The notes below the pieces were generated by a model, which was not told the origin of the DNA, ran no database searches, and saw only the letters and a list, made by a program, of their open reading frames with translations. Below, piece after piece: positions 10,790 to 22,620 of a stretch of DNA of 64,000 nt. The stretch comes from Linanthus parryae (taxonomy: Eukaryota > Streptophyta > Magnoliopsida > Ericales > Polemoniaceae). The stretch lies in assembly GCA_023055425.1 (NCBI GenBank), contig JALGPY010000010.1:16589363-16653362 (forward strand). Reading direction: 5' to 3'. A program made the translations under genes and the position numbers. Positions within the stretch are counted from its first letter, which is position 1. Each line of letters starts with the position of its first letter.

Positions 10790-13012
10790 TGTTGATGAAT
10801 TAAAATTGCATATTTTAGTATGTTAACGAACTCTTCTTAACTTACTAATATGTGTAATTTATCTATTTTATCTCTCTTTCTAAACTTATGCTTGTTTTCG
10901 TAGTTTTGGTTGTTTTCTCTCATTTTGTAGGCAAAGAAGTGAGTTAGAATGCAAGGGGCTAGTTGTGAAAGCTTGAATGAGGAATTTGAAGGCTTAATTT
11001 GAAGAAATCAAGTGATAAAGAGGCTAAAGTTGAAGACAAAGCAACTAATTTGCAAGTTAAAGAGAGGTTTCAAGGGTTTAAATGAAGAGGACAAGGGAAG
11101 ATAGAGGCCGAAAATGAAGATTTAGAAGCCAAGAGGCCACATTACAAGGCCAAAGTTGCATCTAAGGGGTTGTTTGAGAAGAAACTAACGGAATCGGGGT
11201 CAAAATGCAAGGTTCTAAAGTTTCTAAGGACTTGAAAGATGACTTTTTAACGGATTGGGGGTGGAGTTGTAATATTCCAAACTTTTTAAAGAAGGGCTGG
11301 GGGCCTCTTAAAGCCCCTAGCCAACTAAGGGGGGCCGAAATGTTTTTTATCAAAAGTTTATAAGCTGAAGACATCGCGTCTTCTTCCTCACGACGCCTAA
11401 ACACGCAGCAGAGCACAGAGCTCCATGGTTGGTTCGTCCGAAGCTTCGTCCAGCCCCTAACCGGACCAAACCAGCACCAAATCGAACGAATCCTACACCA
11501 AAATGACCCCTAGCCCGTTCTCTACCTCCCTATGTCTTCAATTCGGCCCAATATCAAGAGACAAGAAAAGCCCTAAAACCTAGGGTTCGTGAGAAGGTTC
11601 TGAAAATGGACGAGACTGAGGATGAATCGTACGAATTGGAGGGCGTAGATGAAGTCTTGGAGGCTACTCAACCCATTCCCATCATCTATATAAAGCAAGT
11701 GTGAAGAAAATATGGCTCTTCTCTGGACAGACCCGACGGTTTTGGGACGCCTCTGTTTTTGTTCGTTGTTATCCTCTCTCTCTCTCTGATTTCACCAGGT
11801 TCTGGTCTTGTTCTTGAGCTCTTGAGCTATATCTTGAGCATCTTCTGGGCCAAGAACAAGAGAAAGAGGAAGAGGGGGAGAGAGGAGGTCAGTTTCAGGC
11901 GATTTTGAGGCTGTAGAGCACTGTTATGCTCTGTTCTTGGTGCTGCTGTTGCTGGGTTCTTCATTGTAACAGCAGCAGCAGCAGCTTAGTTGCACATCTT
12001 TGATTCACTTTGGTAGTTTAGTTTTGTGTTAGGAGTGATTTTGCTTAGTTATTTGTAGTTGAATCAAGTGTTTGGGATTGAATTAGTGAAAGGTGTATTG
12101 GTGCTATCAAGTATGAATTTAAGCTTTGATTATTGAAAGTTAAATTTCTCTCAATCTCTCTTGAATTTTCTATTATGTCTAGCTAATTCAATTGCTTGGG
12201 TGATTTGGGACTATCTAGTGCTCTAATCATCTTATTGATTCAAGTTGAACTTCAGGATGAATGGGTTGAATTGGGTTCACTTGAATGCTTAGTGCAATAT
12301 TTAGATTTCTCTTGTTGAAGTATTTGATGCATTGAATAGGTAGATGTGCGAATACTTTTGACGTGTTTGATTTGAAGTTGCATTTGAGTGAGAGGAACTC
12401 GTCAATCCTAACTTTGAGAAATCGAGTTCTAGTTAGGTGATTTGAGTGAGAATTTACAAATCTCATTTGTTGCTTGATCTTTCATGTGGAAACATCTATG
12501 TGTGTTTACATATGGTTGATGCTTGAAACACTTGAAATTTGGAGAATCTCATTGGAATAGCCTCTTTAGTGCTTGAATAGCGTGTTGGATTTACACACTT
12601 CTCTTGTCGCGAGTTGGATTGTATGAGCAATCACTTCTTGAGATACTTGTCTTGTGGATTGACACATGCGAATTGAGAATCGGGCTTGAATCTAATAGGA
12701 GGATTGGTCACTAGAGAAACCGATGATCCCTAGCCCCTCATTAATTGATATTTCGCTTATTTTCTTGAATTGTCGCTTTAGTAGTCTTTTACTCTAAATC
12801 ATACTCTAAACTTGCTCCATCACATTTTGTGGTGGATTCGATAGCTTGGCAAGCTCTAAAGCCATTGAGAGAAGTTGCTTTTATCGTTTAGTTAGTCGTT
12901 TTCTAGTTTTGCAAGTCATTGTCTAAACCTCCTCTCCTTGTGGAAATCGTCCCCGTTCTTACTCGGGTACTACTTAGAACGATATTCCTATACTTGGGAA
13001 TTATCGCGAACA
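10790..13012 (+). repeat. Left LTR of element L
   Basis: 2223 bp, TG...CA, matched along its length by 16400-18618. It contains a TATA box at 11687-11694, a CT-rich leader and a GCA-triplet run near 11970. The small minus-strand ORFs in it are repeated in the right LTR and have no family resemblance. Confidence 0.93.
11687..11694 (+). promoter_or_regulatory. TATA box of element L LTR
   Basis: TATATAAA in a GC-richer context, followed about 60-80 nt later by a CTCTCTCTCT tract. The matching site in the right LTR is 17295-17302. Confidence 0.65.
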
Positions 13013-13018
13013 AGTTTT

Positions 13019-13036
13019 TGGCGCCGTTGCCGGGGA
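13019..13036 (+). other. Primer binding site of element L (tRNA-Asp type)
   Basis: TGGCGCCGTTGCCGGGGA starts 7 nt after the LTR and complements the 3' end of plant tRNA-Asp, as in Athila-like gypsy elements. Confidence 0.85.
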
Positions 13037-13185
13037 GAGGCTAGGCTTTAGATTTGGTTTGCTTTACTTTCTTAGTATTTTTCTTGACATTTTATCTAGT
13101 TGCTTGTGGTTAGTTAAGCTTGTGAGATTCAAGAGGGCTTGTGAAATTCATCAAGTACCTCTCATCTACTTGCTTGAAAAAAAAA

Positions 13186-14427
13186 ATGTCTCGTGAACAT
13201 TTTGGACTTGGTGAGAGGCCTAACGTCCATTCACATCCTTACTACTATGCATTTACTAGACATGAAAGTCATTCTAAGGAATCAATGCGTTCCAAACGTG
13301 AGCGTGCTTACAATAATGGTGATTATTTTCCTAAGAATGATTATTCTTGGCATAGTAGGACACTAGATTACACATCTCATGCTTCTTGTGCACAATCACC
13401 TCCCTCAGACACTTACATGTTTTTGAACTCTCATGATTCTTGCACTTATCAATATAATGATATGATGTGTGAATCAAGAGAAGTTAATCATTTTGAGAGG
13501 GAATCACTTGTGAATAAGGACTTAGAGAGGCCTATAAGTGATTCTCTAGAGGAGACATTTCAAAAATATCTCCAAGGCGCAAAAGAACTAAGAGATTCAA
13601 TAAGAGAACTAAGAGAATCACAAAGTAAACTTGAGGGCTCATTTAGAGAAGTAGAAGGATCGTTTTGTCACTCGATTGATAGAATGGAATCCTCATATTC
13701 ACAATCGCATGATAATGAGTCTCTTGAATATAGTACTTACTCTTCACAAAACTCGCCATCATATGAGTCTCAAGTTCTTATTCACACACATCACGAGCTT
13801 GCTCAAGATCAAATTTTGGATGATGTGTTTGATGATGGAGTTGTTGCCACTAGGATAGGTGATTGTATTCATTTCTCATTTGCACAATCTAAAGAAGCAT
13901 GTGATAGTGATATTGGTAGTGAGATTGATATTTTTGATGATGACTCTTCAACCCATGACATGAGTGAAACCATTTTGGATGACTCACATAGTGACACTTG
14001 TGAGGAGGAGTCGCAAAATGAAAATCACTCATGTGATGAGTTAGAGGTCAAATTTGATGCTACCACTAGTGAAGGGAATGTAGACTTGTCTTGTGCTCTA
14101 GAAGAGCCTAGTACTTACCGGAGTTCCTATGATCTTGATTGTGACGAAATTGAAGTTTTATTGGGAGGTACTCCGGTTAGTATTGACATGTCTAATGAAG
14201 ATCCGGGGATCTATGCTCGTATTTGTGACGAAATTGAATTTTACTTGAATGCTCCCTTGGATTCTATCATTATGGAAGATGTGCCTAAGGGTTTGGATGA
14301 GGCTTCAAGTTCTCAAATTATTTTTACTCCCACTTGTGAAGCCCCATCCCCAAATCCATATGGCTTAATTAAAAGTGATGAGATTGAGGATTCACAAGTT
14401 GCCGCCATCTCTCAAGTTTTGATTTAA
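13186..14427 (+). CDS. Gag-position ORF of non-autonomous element L, function unknown
   Basis: A continuous frame of about 413 codons from the ATG at 13186 (MSREHFGLGERPN); an in-frame ATG at 13141 would add 15 residues. The protein is rich in Ser, His, Tyr, Asp and Glu. A helical stretch of repeated 'ELRDSIRELRESQSKLEGSFREV' type (about residues 125-165) looks like a coiled coil. The C-terminal half has two related blocks with 'CDEIE' (about 14143 and 14227). There is no zinc knuckle and no Retrotrans_gag signature that I can see. It may be a divergent Gag that lets the RNA be packaged by a helper, or an unrelated retroelement protein. The open frame in a recent element suggests recent constraint. 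Confidence 0.75.
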   Translation: MSREHFGLGERPNVHSHPYYYAFTRHESHSKESMRSKRERAYNNGDYFPKNDYSWHSRTLDYTSHASCAQSPPSDTYMFLNSHDSCTYQYNDMMCESREVNHFERESLVNKDLERPISDSLEETFQKYLQGAKELRDSIRELRESQSKLEGSFREVEGSFCHSIDRMESSYSQSHDNESLEYSTYSSQNSPSYESQVLIHTHHELAQDQILDDVFDDGVVATRIGDCIHFSFAQSKEACDSDIGSEIDIFDDDSSTHDMSETILDDSHSDTCEEESQNENHSCDELEVKFDATTSEGNVDLSCALEEPSTYRSSYDLDCDEIEVLLGGTPVSIDMSNEDPGIYARICDEIEFYLNAPLDSIIMEDVPKGLDEASSSQIIFTPTCEAPSPNPYGLIKSDEIEDSQVAAISQVLI

Positions 14428-14700
14428 AGTAAAAATTTGGCAACTTGTGAAGACCCATTCTATGATTCAATTCATTTGAGGATTTCAAACCCTTTTCTTA
14501 AGATGATGCATGATATAACAACTTGCTCTAACATTATTGTTAGATTTTGCTTGCATCTCTTATTCATCTTTTGTGTCTTGCCCCTACTTCTCCTTTCTAT
14601 TCTAATTGACGAATCAAACTTTTTAAAGGAGAAGTATTTTTCTAAGAATGAAGTAGGGGCATGGCATGGAAAGGAATTTCCAAGATTGGGAGTGGGATAG
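14428..14700 (+). pseudogene. In-frame continuation of the L ORF with a membrane-like helix
   Basis: After the TAA at 14425-14427 the same frame stays open for about 90 codons with no ATG near its start, so it could only be made by read-through or is the tail of a once longer protein. It holds a strongly hydrophobic stretch (residues around 'LHLLFIFCVLPLLLLSIL', about 14551-14610) long enough to span a membrane, followed by a charged tail. The function is unknown. A membrane segment at this place is unusual for a gag-only element. Confidence 0.45.
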
Positions 14701-14897
14701 CATCATTTTTTTCCACCTCCCTAGTTGTACATAAATAAATTAGTTTATCTCTATTTCTTGCATTTTGTTTTCTTTCTATTATCATTTTGTAGGTTGCTCT
14801 TGGAGGAGGACTTGTGCTTGGTGGCCAAGAAAGATACAATGAGGTCTATCTATCCCTTAACTCTTATATGAACTTGTATGCTCTCCCATTGTTCTCA

Positions 14898-14936
14898 CAC
14901 ATTGAGGACAATGTGACATTTTAGTTGGGGGGTGGG
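14898..14936 (+). promoter_or_regulatory. Internal hairpin plus PPT-like tract of element L
   Basis: Arms CACATTG and CAATGTG pair perfectly around an AGGA loop (14898-14915). A G-rich tract TTGGGGGGTGGG follows at 14925-14936. The same arrangement precedes the true PPT of this element and those of O and I. Confidence 0.6.
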
Positions 14937-16362
14937 AAGTAGATATATTGCTTGGCTTAAATGGTTACTAGCATGTTTTTTTCTTCAATAGTAATTTACA
15001 TGAAAAATACAAAAAAATGAAAAATTCGAAAAAATGATAAAAAGTAAAAAATTAAAAAAATTGAAAAAAATGTGTGAACCTTTCATGAGAAGCATCACTC
15101 TTTCCCCGTGTCAAACCATATATTTTTTTTCCTCTTTCTTTGATAGTTTTATTTTTCACCTTTCATCTTTAGTCTAGATTTTATTTTCTTATTTGATAGC
15201 TTTATTGAGTCTTAGGAAGTTATAGTTGAGTCACTTATTTTGAAAAAAAAAAGAGAAAAAGAAATGAAATGAAGAAAATGAAGAAAAAATGAGAAAAAGT
15301 GAAAAGGGGGAATTTTAGGAAGATAGATGTTTTCAAATAATGAAATTTCTTAGTCCATGTTCTTTTTATTTTTTATTTCAAAAAGGAATTCTTTTCTTAT
15401 ACTCAATACATCTACACCAATATCCCACATTCCGCGATATCATGCGTTCTCACAAAGCGACACACTAAATTTACGTTTCATGTTTAAGTCCTTTAAGCTA
15501 AGTTGATCACATAAACTTTGACGTCTTACTACTTTTGATAAAGGGTGCATTTCTAAAGCTATTTGAACTCTACAAAAAGGATTTTAATTCTAATCGTTTT
15601 TGCGGTGGAAACTCGTAGCCCATTGGAGTGGTGGTTACCAATGACACCCCATGCGATGTCTAAGAAATAGAGGGGTGTCCGGGGATAATGTTACGTCACC
15701 ACCTAGATAGCTCCCTTGGTTTAGCTTAAAAAGCCCACTCTCTTGTATATTCCTCTATTTTGTTGTGGGTCTTGGAGAGCCTTGGATTTGTGGTTAAAAA
15801 AATAAAAAAAAATAAAAATAGAAATCATGATAAATCGCACCATCTACCAAAAATCCACAAAAGGATCATACAAGCCCACAACCACATCTCCCCTTCTTAA
15901 AAATATTTTGTTCAAAGCTTTGGAGGTCCATCCTACATGGGTGCTTTTGAATAAGTATGAGAATGTCTAGTTTCTTGTGATCCTTATTTTTGAAGGCATA
16001 CTTTCTCGCAAATTGGAGTTAATTAACAAGTTTTGTAGATCGCATGAGTCACCTTCTACCAAACACCGCCCACATTTGTATGAGTATATGCTTAGACGTC
16101 CTTAGGCTTCTTTCTCAATCTTCTTGGACTTTGAGAATTTATTTGAGGAGACATTTATGCATTTTTTTCCCCCACAAAAAAATTAAAATTAGCTAGTAAC
16201 TCTTAGTATTTTGTTTCTTTGAGTTCTCACTTAGGATAGAAAATGTGTGTGTGCGTTTTTGTAAATATTTGAGTCTAGTTTAGAATTGAGTCAAGCCTTG
16301 TCTAGTTGAGTGTGTGCCTCTCATGATTGGTTCTTTAAAAAGAAAAATTAAATATCGCTCTC
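14937..16362 (+). other. Noncoding 3' region of element L
   Basis: No ORF of note. A-rich low-complexity blocks occur at about 15000-15072, 15240-15305 and 15796-15825. A possible 6-bp stem CATTGG/CCAATG lies near 15620-15645. Elements O and I have A-rich tracts at the equivalent place after their internal PPT-like tracts. Confidence 0.6.
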
Positions 16363-16399
16363 TTTGCTCGAGGACGAGCAAAAGGCTAGTTGGGGGGTG
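16363..16399 (+). other. Terminal hairpin and polypurine tract of element L
   Basis: Arms TTTGCTCG and CGAGCAAA pair perfectly around AGGA (16363-16382). The PPT TTGGGGGGTG (16390-16399) ends at the right LTR. Confidence 0.75.
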
Positions 16400-18618
16400 T
16401 GTTGATGAATTAAAATTGCATATTTTAGTATGTTAACGAACTCTTCTTAACTTGCTAATATGTGTAATTTATCTATTTTATCTCTCTTTCTAGACTTATG
16501 CTTGTTTTCGTAGTTTTGGTTGTTTTCTCTCATTTTGTAGGCAAAGAAGTGAGTTAGAATGCAAGGGGCTAGTTGTGAAAGCTTGAATGAGGAATTTGAA
16601 GGCTTAATTTGAAGAAGTCAAGTGATAAAGAGGCTAAAGTTGAAGACAAAGCAACTAATTTGCAAGTTAAAGAGAGGTTTCAAGGGTTTAAATAAAGAGG
16701 ACAAGGGAAGATAGAGGCCGAAAATGAAGATTTAGAAGCCAAGAGGCCACATTACAAGGCCAAAGTTGCATCTAAGGGGTTGTTTGAGAAGAAACTAACG
16801 GAATCGGGGTCAAAATGCAAGGTTCCAAAGTTTCTAAGGACTTGAAAGATGACTTTTTAACGGATTGGGGGTGGAGTTGTAATATTCCAAACTTTTTAAA
16901 GAAGGGCTGGGGGCCTCTTAAGGCCCCTATCCAACTAAGGGGGGCCGAAATGTTTTTTATCAAAAGTTTATAAGCTGAAGACATCGCGTCTTCTTCCTCA
17001 CGACGCCTAAACACGCAGCAGAGCACAGAGCTCCATGGTTGCTTCGTCTGAAGCTTCGTCCAGCCCCTAACCCGACCAAAACAGCACCAAATCGAACGAA
17101 TCCTACACCAAAATGACCCCTAGCCCGTTCTCTACCTCCCTATGTCTTCAATTCGGCCCAATATCAAGAGACAAGAAAAGCCCTAAAACCTAGGGTTCGT
17201 GAGAAGGTTCTGAAAATGGACGACTGAGGATGAATCGTACGAATTGGAGGGCGTAGATGAAGTCTTGGAGGCTACTCAACCCATTCCCATCATCTATATA
17301 AAGCAAGTGTGAAGAAAATTTGGCTCTTCTCTGGACAGACCCGACGGTTTTGGGACGCCTCTGTTTTTGTTCGTTGTTCTCCCCTTTCTCTCTCCGATTT
17401 CACCAGGTTCTGGTCTTGTTCTTGAGCTCCTGAGCTCTATCTTGAGCATCTTCAGGGCCAAGAACAAGAGAAAGAGGAAGAGGGGGAGAGAGGAGGTCAG
17501 TTTCAGGCAATTTTGAGGCTGTAGAGCACTGTTATGCTCTGTTCTTGGTGCTGCTGTTGCTGGATTCTTCATTGTAGCAGCAGAAGCAGCTTAGTTGCAC
17601 ATCTTTGATTCACTTTGGTAGTTTAGTTTTGTGTTAGGAGTGATTTTGCTTAGTTATTTGTAGTTGAATCAAGTGTTTGGGATTGAATTAGTGAAAAGTG
17701 TATTGGTGCTATCAAGTATGAATTCAAGCTTTGATTATTGAAAGTTAAATTTCTCTCAATCTCTCTTGAATTTTCTATTATGTCTAGCTAATTCAATTGC
17801 TTGGGTGATTTGGGACTATCTAGTGCTCTAATCATCTTATTGATTCAAGTTGAACTTCAAGGATGAATGGGTTGAATTGGGTTCACTTGAATGCTTAGTG
17901 CAATATCTAGATTTCTCTTGTTGAAGTATTTGATGCATTGAATAGGTAGATGTGCGAATACTTTTGACGTGTTTGATTTGAAGTTGCATTTGAGTGAGAG
18001 GAACTCGTCAATCCTAACTTTGAGAAATCGAGTTCTAGTTAGGTGATTTGAGTGAGAATTTACAAATCTCATTTGTTGCTTGATCTTTCATGTGGAAACA
18101 TCTATGTGTGTTTACATATGGTTGATGCTTGAAACACTTGAAATTTGGAGAATCTCATTGGAATAGCCTCTTCAGTGCTTGAATAGCGTGTTGGATTTAC
18201 ACACTTCTCTTGTCGCGAGTTGGATTGTATGAGCAATCACTTCTTGAGATACTTGTCTTGTGGATTGACACATGCGAATTGAGAATCGGGCTTGAATCTA
18301 ATAGGAGGATTGCTCACTAGAGAAACCGATGATCCCTAGCCCCTCATTACTTGATATTTCGCTTATTTTCTTGAATTGTCGCTTTAGTAGTCTTTTAATC
18401 TAAATCATACTCTAAACTTGCTCCATCACATTTTGTGGTGGATTCGATAGCTTGGCAAGCTCTAAAGCCATTGAGAGAAGTTGCTTTTATCGTTTAGTTA
18501 GTCGTTTTCTAGTTTTGCAAGTCATTGTCTAAACCTCCTCTCCTTGTGGAAATCGACCCCGTTCTTACTCGGGTACTACTTAGAACGATATTCCTATACT
18601 TGGGAATTATCGCGAACA
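16400..18618 (+). repeat. Right LTR of element L
   Basis: 2219 bp, ending CGAACA before the TSD GTAGC. It differs from the left LTR by scattered substitutions, a 2-bp indel near 17224 and a shorter GCA-triplet run near 17577. TATA box at 17295-17302. Confidence 0.93.
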
Positions 18619-18623
18619 GTAGC

Positions 18624-19458
18624 TTCTTGGAGTGATTCAGATTCATCAAGTGATTCAGAATCAGAAGAATAACAAGCCAATCTCTGTCTCATGGCCAAGC
18701 ATGATAAAAGTTATGAGATGAACATTAAGGTAATGGTAAAAAGTCTTATTTCTCAATCTTCAAAATATGGTTTATGATATCTTGAAAACATTGCTTCTAA
18801 ATGAAGAATATTCTTGAAAGAAATCAAATCTTTGAAGGAGAAGGTTCATGAGCAAGCAAAAGAAAATCTGAAACTAGTTTGCCAAAACAAAAATCTTGAC
18901 ATCTCTCTGGAAAAAACAGACAGAGATGTCAAAGCCTTGGAAACCCATTTCAAAGCCTTGAAATCTCAAGTCAAAGAGGCTGTCACAGAAATCTCAATTT
19001 TGAGTGACAACATTGTTGCCCTAAGGCATCCGTATGATGAATTAGAGGAACAAAAGAGTGGCATGACTGAGAGACTTCAAGAGTGTAAGAAAAATTTGAC
19101 AAAACTTGCTGGCTCAGAACATAATCTCAACCTGATTCTTGGAGGAAGTCTCCAATCTGTTAACAAAACTGGTATTGGATACAATCCAAATTTTCCAAGA
19201 AAGAACAATACCAGATTTTTGAAAGCAAGCAGCAAACATTCTACAAAATGTCATTATTGCAGCAAAACTAGTCATGTAAAGATGACTTGTCCCTTCAGAA
19301 GAAGAGAACCTCAAATCATGAGGAACACTTTTCCATTTCAACTTAAGGGACAAGTGAGACATATTTGGGTTCCTAAAGGTGTTAGAACACCTAATATGGT
19401 TAACCCTGAATATGAATTCAAATATCACACTCGGTCTAACAGCTGGGTAAGGCAGTGA
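18624..19458 (+). pseudogene. Gag (second part) of SIRE element S: coiled coil and second zinc knuckle
   Basis: Sequence resumes after L with a serine-rich stretch and then stops before an open segment at 18814-19458. That segment has long heptad-like runs (KSLKEKVHEQAKENLKL... to ...LQECKKNLTKL), the short 'LILG' motif, 'GIGYNPNF' and an intact CCHC knuckle (CHYCSKTSHVKMTC, about 19249-19290). A long coiled coil between two zinc-knuckle regions is characteristic of SIRE Gag (family knowledge). Several stops lie upstream in 18624-18813. Confidence 0.8.
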
Positions 19459-20640
19459 ATTGTGCTTGTAGGTTGTCACCAAGAGCAAAGAACATAAATG
19501 GATCATGGAGAGTGGTTGCTCCAGACACATGAGTGGCAAAAGTTCTTTATTCTTTGAATTGAAAGAGCAATCAGGAGGGACAATCACGCTTGGTGACAAA
19601 GGAAATGCAACATCATAGGTATTGGTAAAGTTGGTAATGGTTCTGAAAACTCTATCTCAGATGTTTCTCTTATAGATGGTTTAAATTTTCATTTGCTTAG
19701 TGTATCACAACTTTGTGACAAATATAACAAAGTTGTATTTGACAAAGAAAAATGTGTGGTGCAAGATGAACAATCTGGAAATTGCATCCTCACTGCTTCT
19801 AGGTCAAACAGTGTTTACTATCTTAGTACTAACAAAGTTGTAGGAGAAAATCTGAAGTGTCTCAAGGCCTTGAAAGAAGATTAAAATATGTGGCACAGAA
19901 AGCTTGAACACATTAGCTTACATACATGAAAAAAATTGGTTTCCAAAGATCTTGTCAGAGGTCTGTCTTCTATAAAGTTCAAGCATGAAGCGGTATGTAA
20001 GGCTTGTGCTCAAGGTAACCAGACAAGGAGCTCCTTCAATCCCAAGAACTTGTAAGTACAACTAGACCTACTGAACTATTGCATATGGATCTGTGTGGTC
20101 CTATGGGAGTTCCAAATCCAAAGGGTAAGAGATATATCCTGGTTATTGTAGATGATTACTCTAGGTTTACTTGGATACTGTTTCTTAAAGATAAGTATGA
20201 AATCTATCTGAATTTTGAAAACTTTGCAAAGAGATTCAAACTTGGAAAAACCTGCCTATTGCTTCTATCAGGAGTAAACATGGCAGAGAGTTAAATCAAA
20301 TAGAGTTTGACTTATTTTGTGCTAAGTTTGGTATCTCTCACAACTTCTATGCTCCTAGAACTCCTTAAGAGAATGGTGCTGTTGAATAAAAGAACAGGAC
20401 ACTTGAGGACATGTTTAGGACGACACTTTTGGAGAACAAGCTGCCAAAATATTTTTGGGCAGAAGGTGTAAATACAAAAAACTGTATTTTGAACAGGTGC
20501 TTGATCAGGCCTATTATGAAGAATACTCCTTATGAACTCTTTAAAGGAAGAGAGCCAAAAATCTCTCACTTCAAACCTTTTGGCTGTACTTGTTTTGTGC
20601 ATAACAATGGTAAGGACAATCTTGGTTAATTTGATGCCAA
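19459..20640 (+). pseudogene. Protease and integrase remnants of SIRE element S
   Basis: The protease motif reads ESGCSRHMSG: the catalytic Asp of the usual DSG is Glu (codon 19508-19510), while S' keeps DSG. Next come the pre-integrase zinc domain (WHRKLEH...CKAC, about 19890-20012) and the integrase core from 'MHMDLCGPMG' (20079) to 'FKPFGCTCFVHN' (about 20610). Frameshifts and stops occur near 19610, 19884, 20293, 20366 and 20387. The second catalytic Asp region is damaged. The gene is dead. Confidence 0.85.
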
Positions 20641-22223
20641 AAGTGATGAAGTTATATTTCTTGGTTATTCCTTGACTAGCAAAGCTTATAGGGTTTACTA
20701 TAAAAGGACAAAGTTTGTTGAGGAAAGTATACATGTTATTTTTGATGAAGGATATGGTGGTTCTTTGAGTGATGGTTTTGAACAAACATGAATCAGCAGA
20801 TGAAACAAATCTAGAAAAGGATTACAAGAATAACTTGCAGGAAAACAAAAGAAGTTTTCAAGGTCTTGAAAATAGGTTTCAAATCCTTGAAACAATTTCT
20901 CAAGAAACACAGAGTGGTGAAGCCACAACCTCAAGATCTCAAGGTCTTCAAAAGATTTCTAGAGAACCAGAAACCTGGACACCTAGAAAGAAGTTCAGAT
21001 ATCTGTCTGCTCATCCAGAAGAAAACATCATTTCTGATCCATCTAATGTTACACAAACAAGATCACAATTAAAGAACTTGTGTTCTTTTAAATATTTTGT
21101 TTCTCTTATAGAGCCCAATAATGTGAAAGAAGCACTTCAAGAGGCAGACTAGATCATTGCTATGCAAAGTAAGCTGAATGAATTTGAGAGGAACAAGGTT
21201 TGGAATCTAGTTCCTCCTCCCAAAGATCAGTATGTAATTGAAGCAAGGTGGGTGTTCAGAAACAAGTTGGATGAAAGTGTTAAGGTAATCACATATATAG
21301 CAAGATTAGTAGCTCAAGGCAACCAAGAAGAAGGTAAAGAATATGAGGAGACTTTCCTCCTGTAGCCAGGTTGAAGCACTTACAATCTTACTTGCTTTTG
21401 AATCTCATAAGAACATCAAACTTTTTCAAATGGATGTTAAATGTGCATTTTTGAATGGCTATCTACAAGAGGAAGTTTATGTTGCTCAACCACCTGGATT
21501 TGAAAGTGATGAGTTTCTAAACTAGTTTATAAAAGTGACAAGCCCCTTTATGGTTTGAAACAGGCTCCTAGAGCTTGGTATGAAAGATTGTCAAAGTTTC
21601 TTCTTGAAAATGGTTTCAAAAGAGGCATGGTTGATAAAACTATTTTCATAAAGAATCATGAGAAAGACATTCTAGTAGTACATATATATGCTGACGATAT
21701 TTTGTTTGGTGCTACTAATGATTCTATTTCCAAAGATTTCTCAAGTCTTATGAGCAGGGAATTTGGAATGAGCTTGATGGGAGAGTTACATTTCTTTCTT
21801 GGACTTCATGTACAACAAATGAAGAAGGGAATTTTTCTACATCAAAGTAAGTACACCAAGGATTTGCTAAACAAGTATAACTTGAATCAATCCAAGGCTG
21901 CTAAAACTCCCATGAGTTCTACTCTATCCCTAGACAAAGATCAGAATGGTAAGAGTGTGAACCAAAAAGAATGCAGTGGTATGATGTGTTCACTACTTTA
22001 TCTAACTGCTAGCATGCCAGATATTATGTTTACTGTTTGTATGCATGCTAAATTTGAAGCTGATCCTATAGAAATACACTACGTGGCTGTCAAAAGAATC
22101 TTTAGATATCTCAATGGTACCAAAGACTTAGGGCTTTGTTATCCTAAACAATCTAACTTCTATCTATGTGCCTATCCAGATGCTGATTTTTCAGGTTACA
22201 AAGTAGATAGAAAAAGCACTTGA
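20641..22223 (+). pseudogene. Reverse transcriptase remnant of SIRE element S
   Basis: A linker (20769-21152) precedes RT blocks 'WNLVPPP...RWVFRNK' (21162-21365), 'LFQMDVKCAFLNGYLQEEVYVAQPPGFE' (ends 21525) and 'MKQAPRAWYERL...' (21555-22223), which contains the active-site YADDILFG. At least three frame breaks or stops separate the pieces, so no full RT can be made. Copia RT order and motifs are otherwise complete. The palindrome-like TTGAAA/TTTCAA motifs of the LTR also occur in the linker (about 20855-20895). Confidence 0.87.
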
Positions 22224-22620
22224 GGGTGTTGATTGTTCCTTGGATCATCCCTAATAACTTGAAATTCTAAGATGCAAAATTCAGTAGCTTTATCAACAGC
22301 AGAAACTGAATACATAGCAGCTAGAGCTTGGTGCTCTCAAGTTCTGTGGATAGCTCAACAACTGAGAGTCTTGGGTTATGATTTCAGAGATATTGCCATC
22401 AAATGTGACAACACTAGTGCAATTTCAATTACTAAGAATCCAACTCAGCACTCAAAAACTAAACACATAGATGTCAGACACCATTTCATCAGAGATAATG
22501 TGGATAAAGGTGACGTATCTTTGCCTTTTGTGACTACTAACATGTAGGTTTGCAGATATCTTCACTAAACCGTTTCCAGAAGATAGATTCACATTCCTGA
22601 TATTAGAACTGAGCATGTTA
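22224..22620 (+). pseudogene. RNase H remnant of SIRE element S
   Basis: Follows RT after a stop in 'YPDADFSG...RKST'. The readable segment 22272-22547 has 'STAETEYIAA' and 'CDNTSAISITKNPTQHSKTKHIDVRHHFIRD', which are the active-site and terminal blocks of copia RNase H. The typical end of pol (a 'DIFTKP'-like block) is visible near 22553-22575 in a shifted frame. Confidence 0.83.

Larger units (their letters stand above)
10790..18618 (+). mobile_element. Non-autonomous large LTR retrotransposon L (LARD-like, Athila/Tat-type signals)
   Basis: 7.8-kb element with LTRs of 2223 and 2219 bp (TGTTGATG...GAACA), a tRNA-Asp-type primer site, 3.4 kb of internal DNA and a G-rich PPT. A perfect TSD GTAGC (10785-10789 and 18619-18623) shows insertion into gag of S. 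The internal region encodes one long ORF but no protease, RT, RNase H or integrase. The Asp-type primer site and the two hairpin-PPT modules link it to Athila/Tat-like Ty3/gypsy elements. The LTRs are about 98 percent identical by eye, so the insertion is recent and must have used enzymes supplied in trans (inference). Confidence 0.92.

Noticed and set aside
11162..11416. Minus-strand 84-codon ORF repeated at 16772-17026
   Set aside because: LTR duplication of element L explains the repeat; antisense to the LTR transcript and without domain resemblance.
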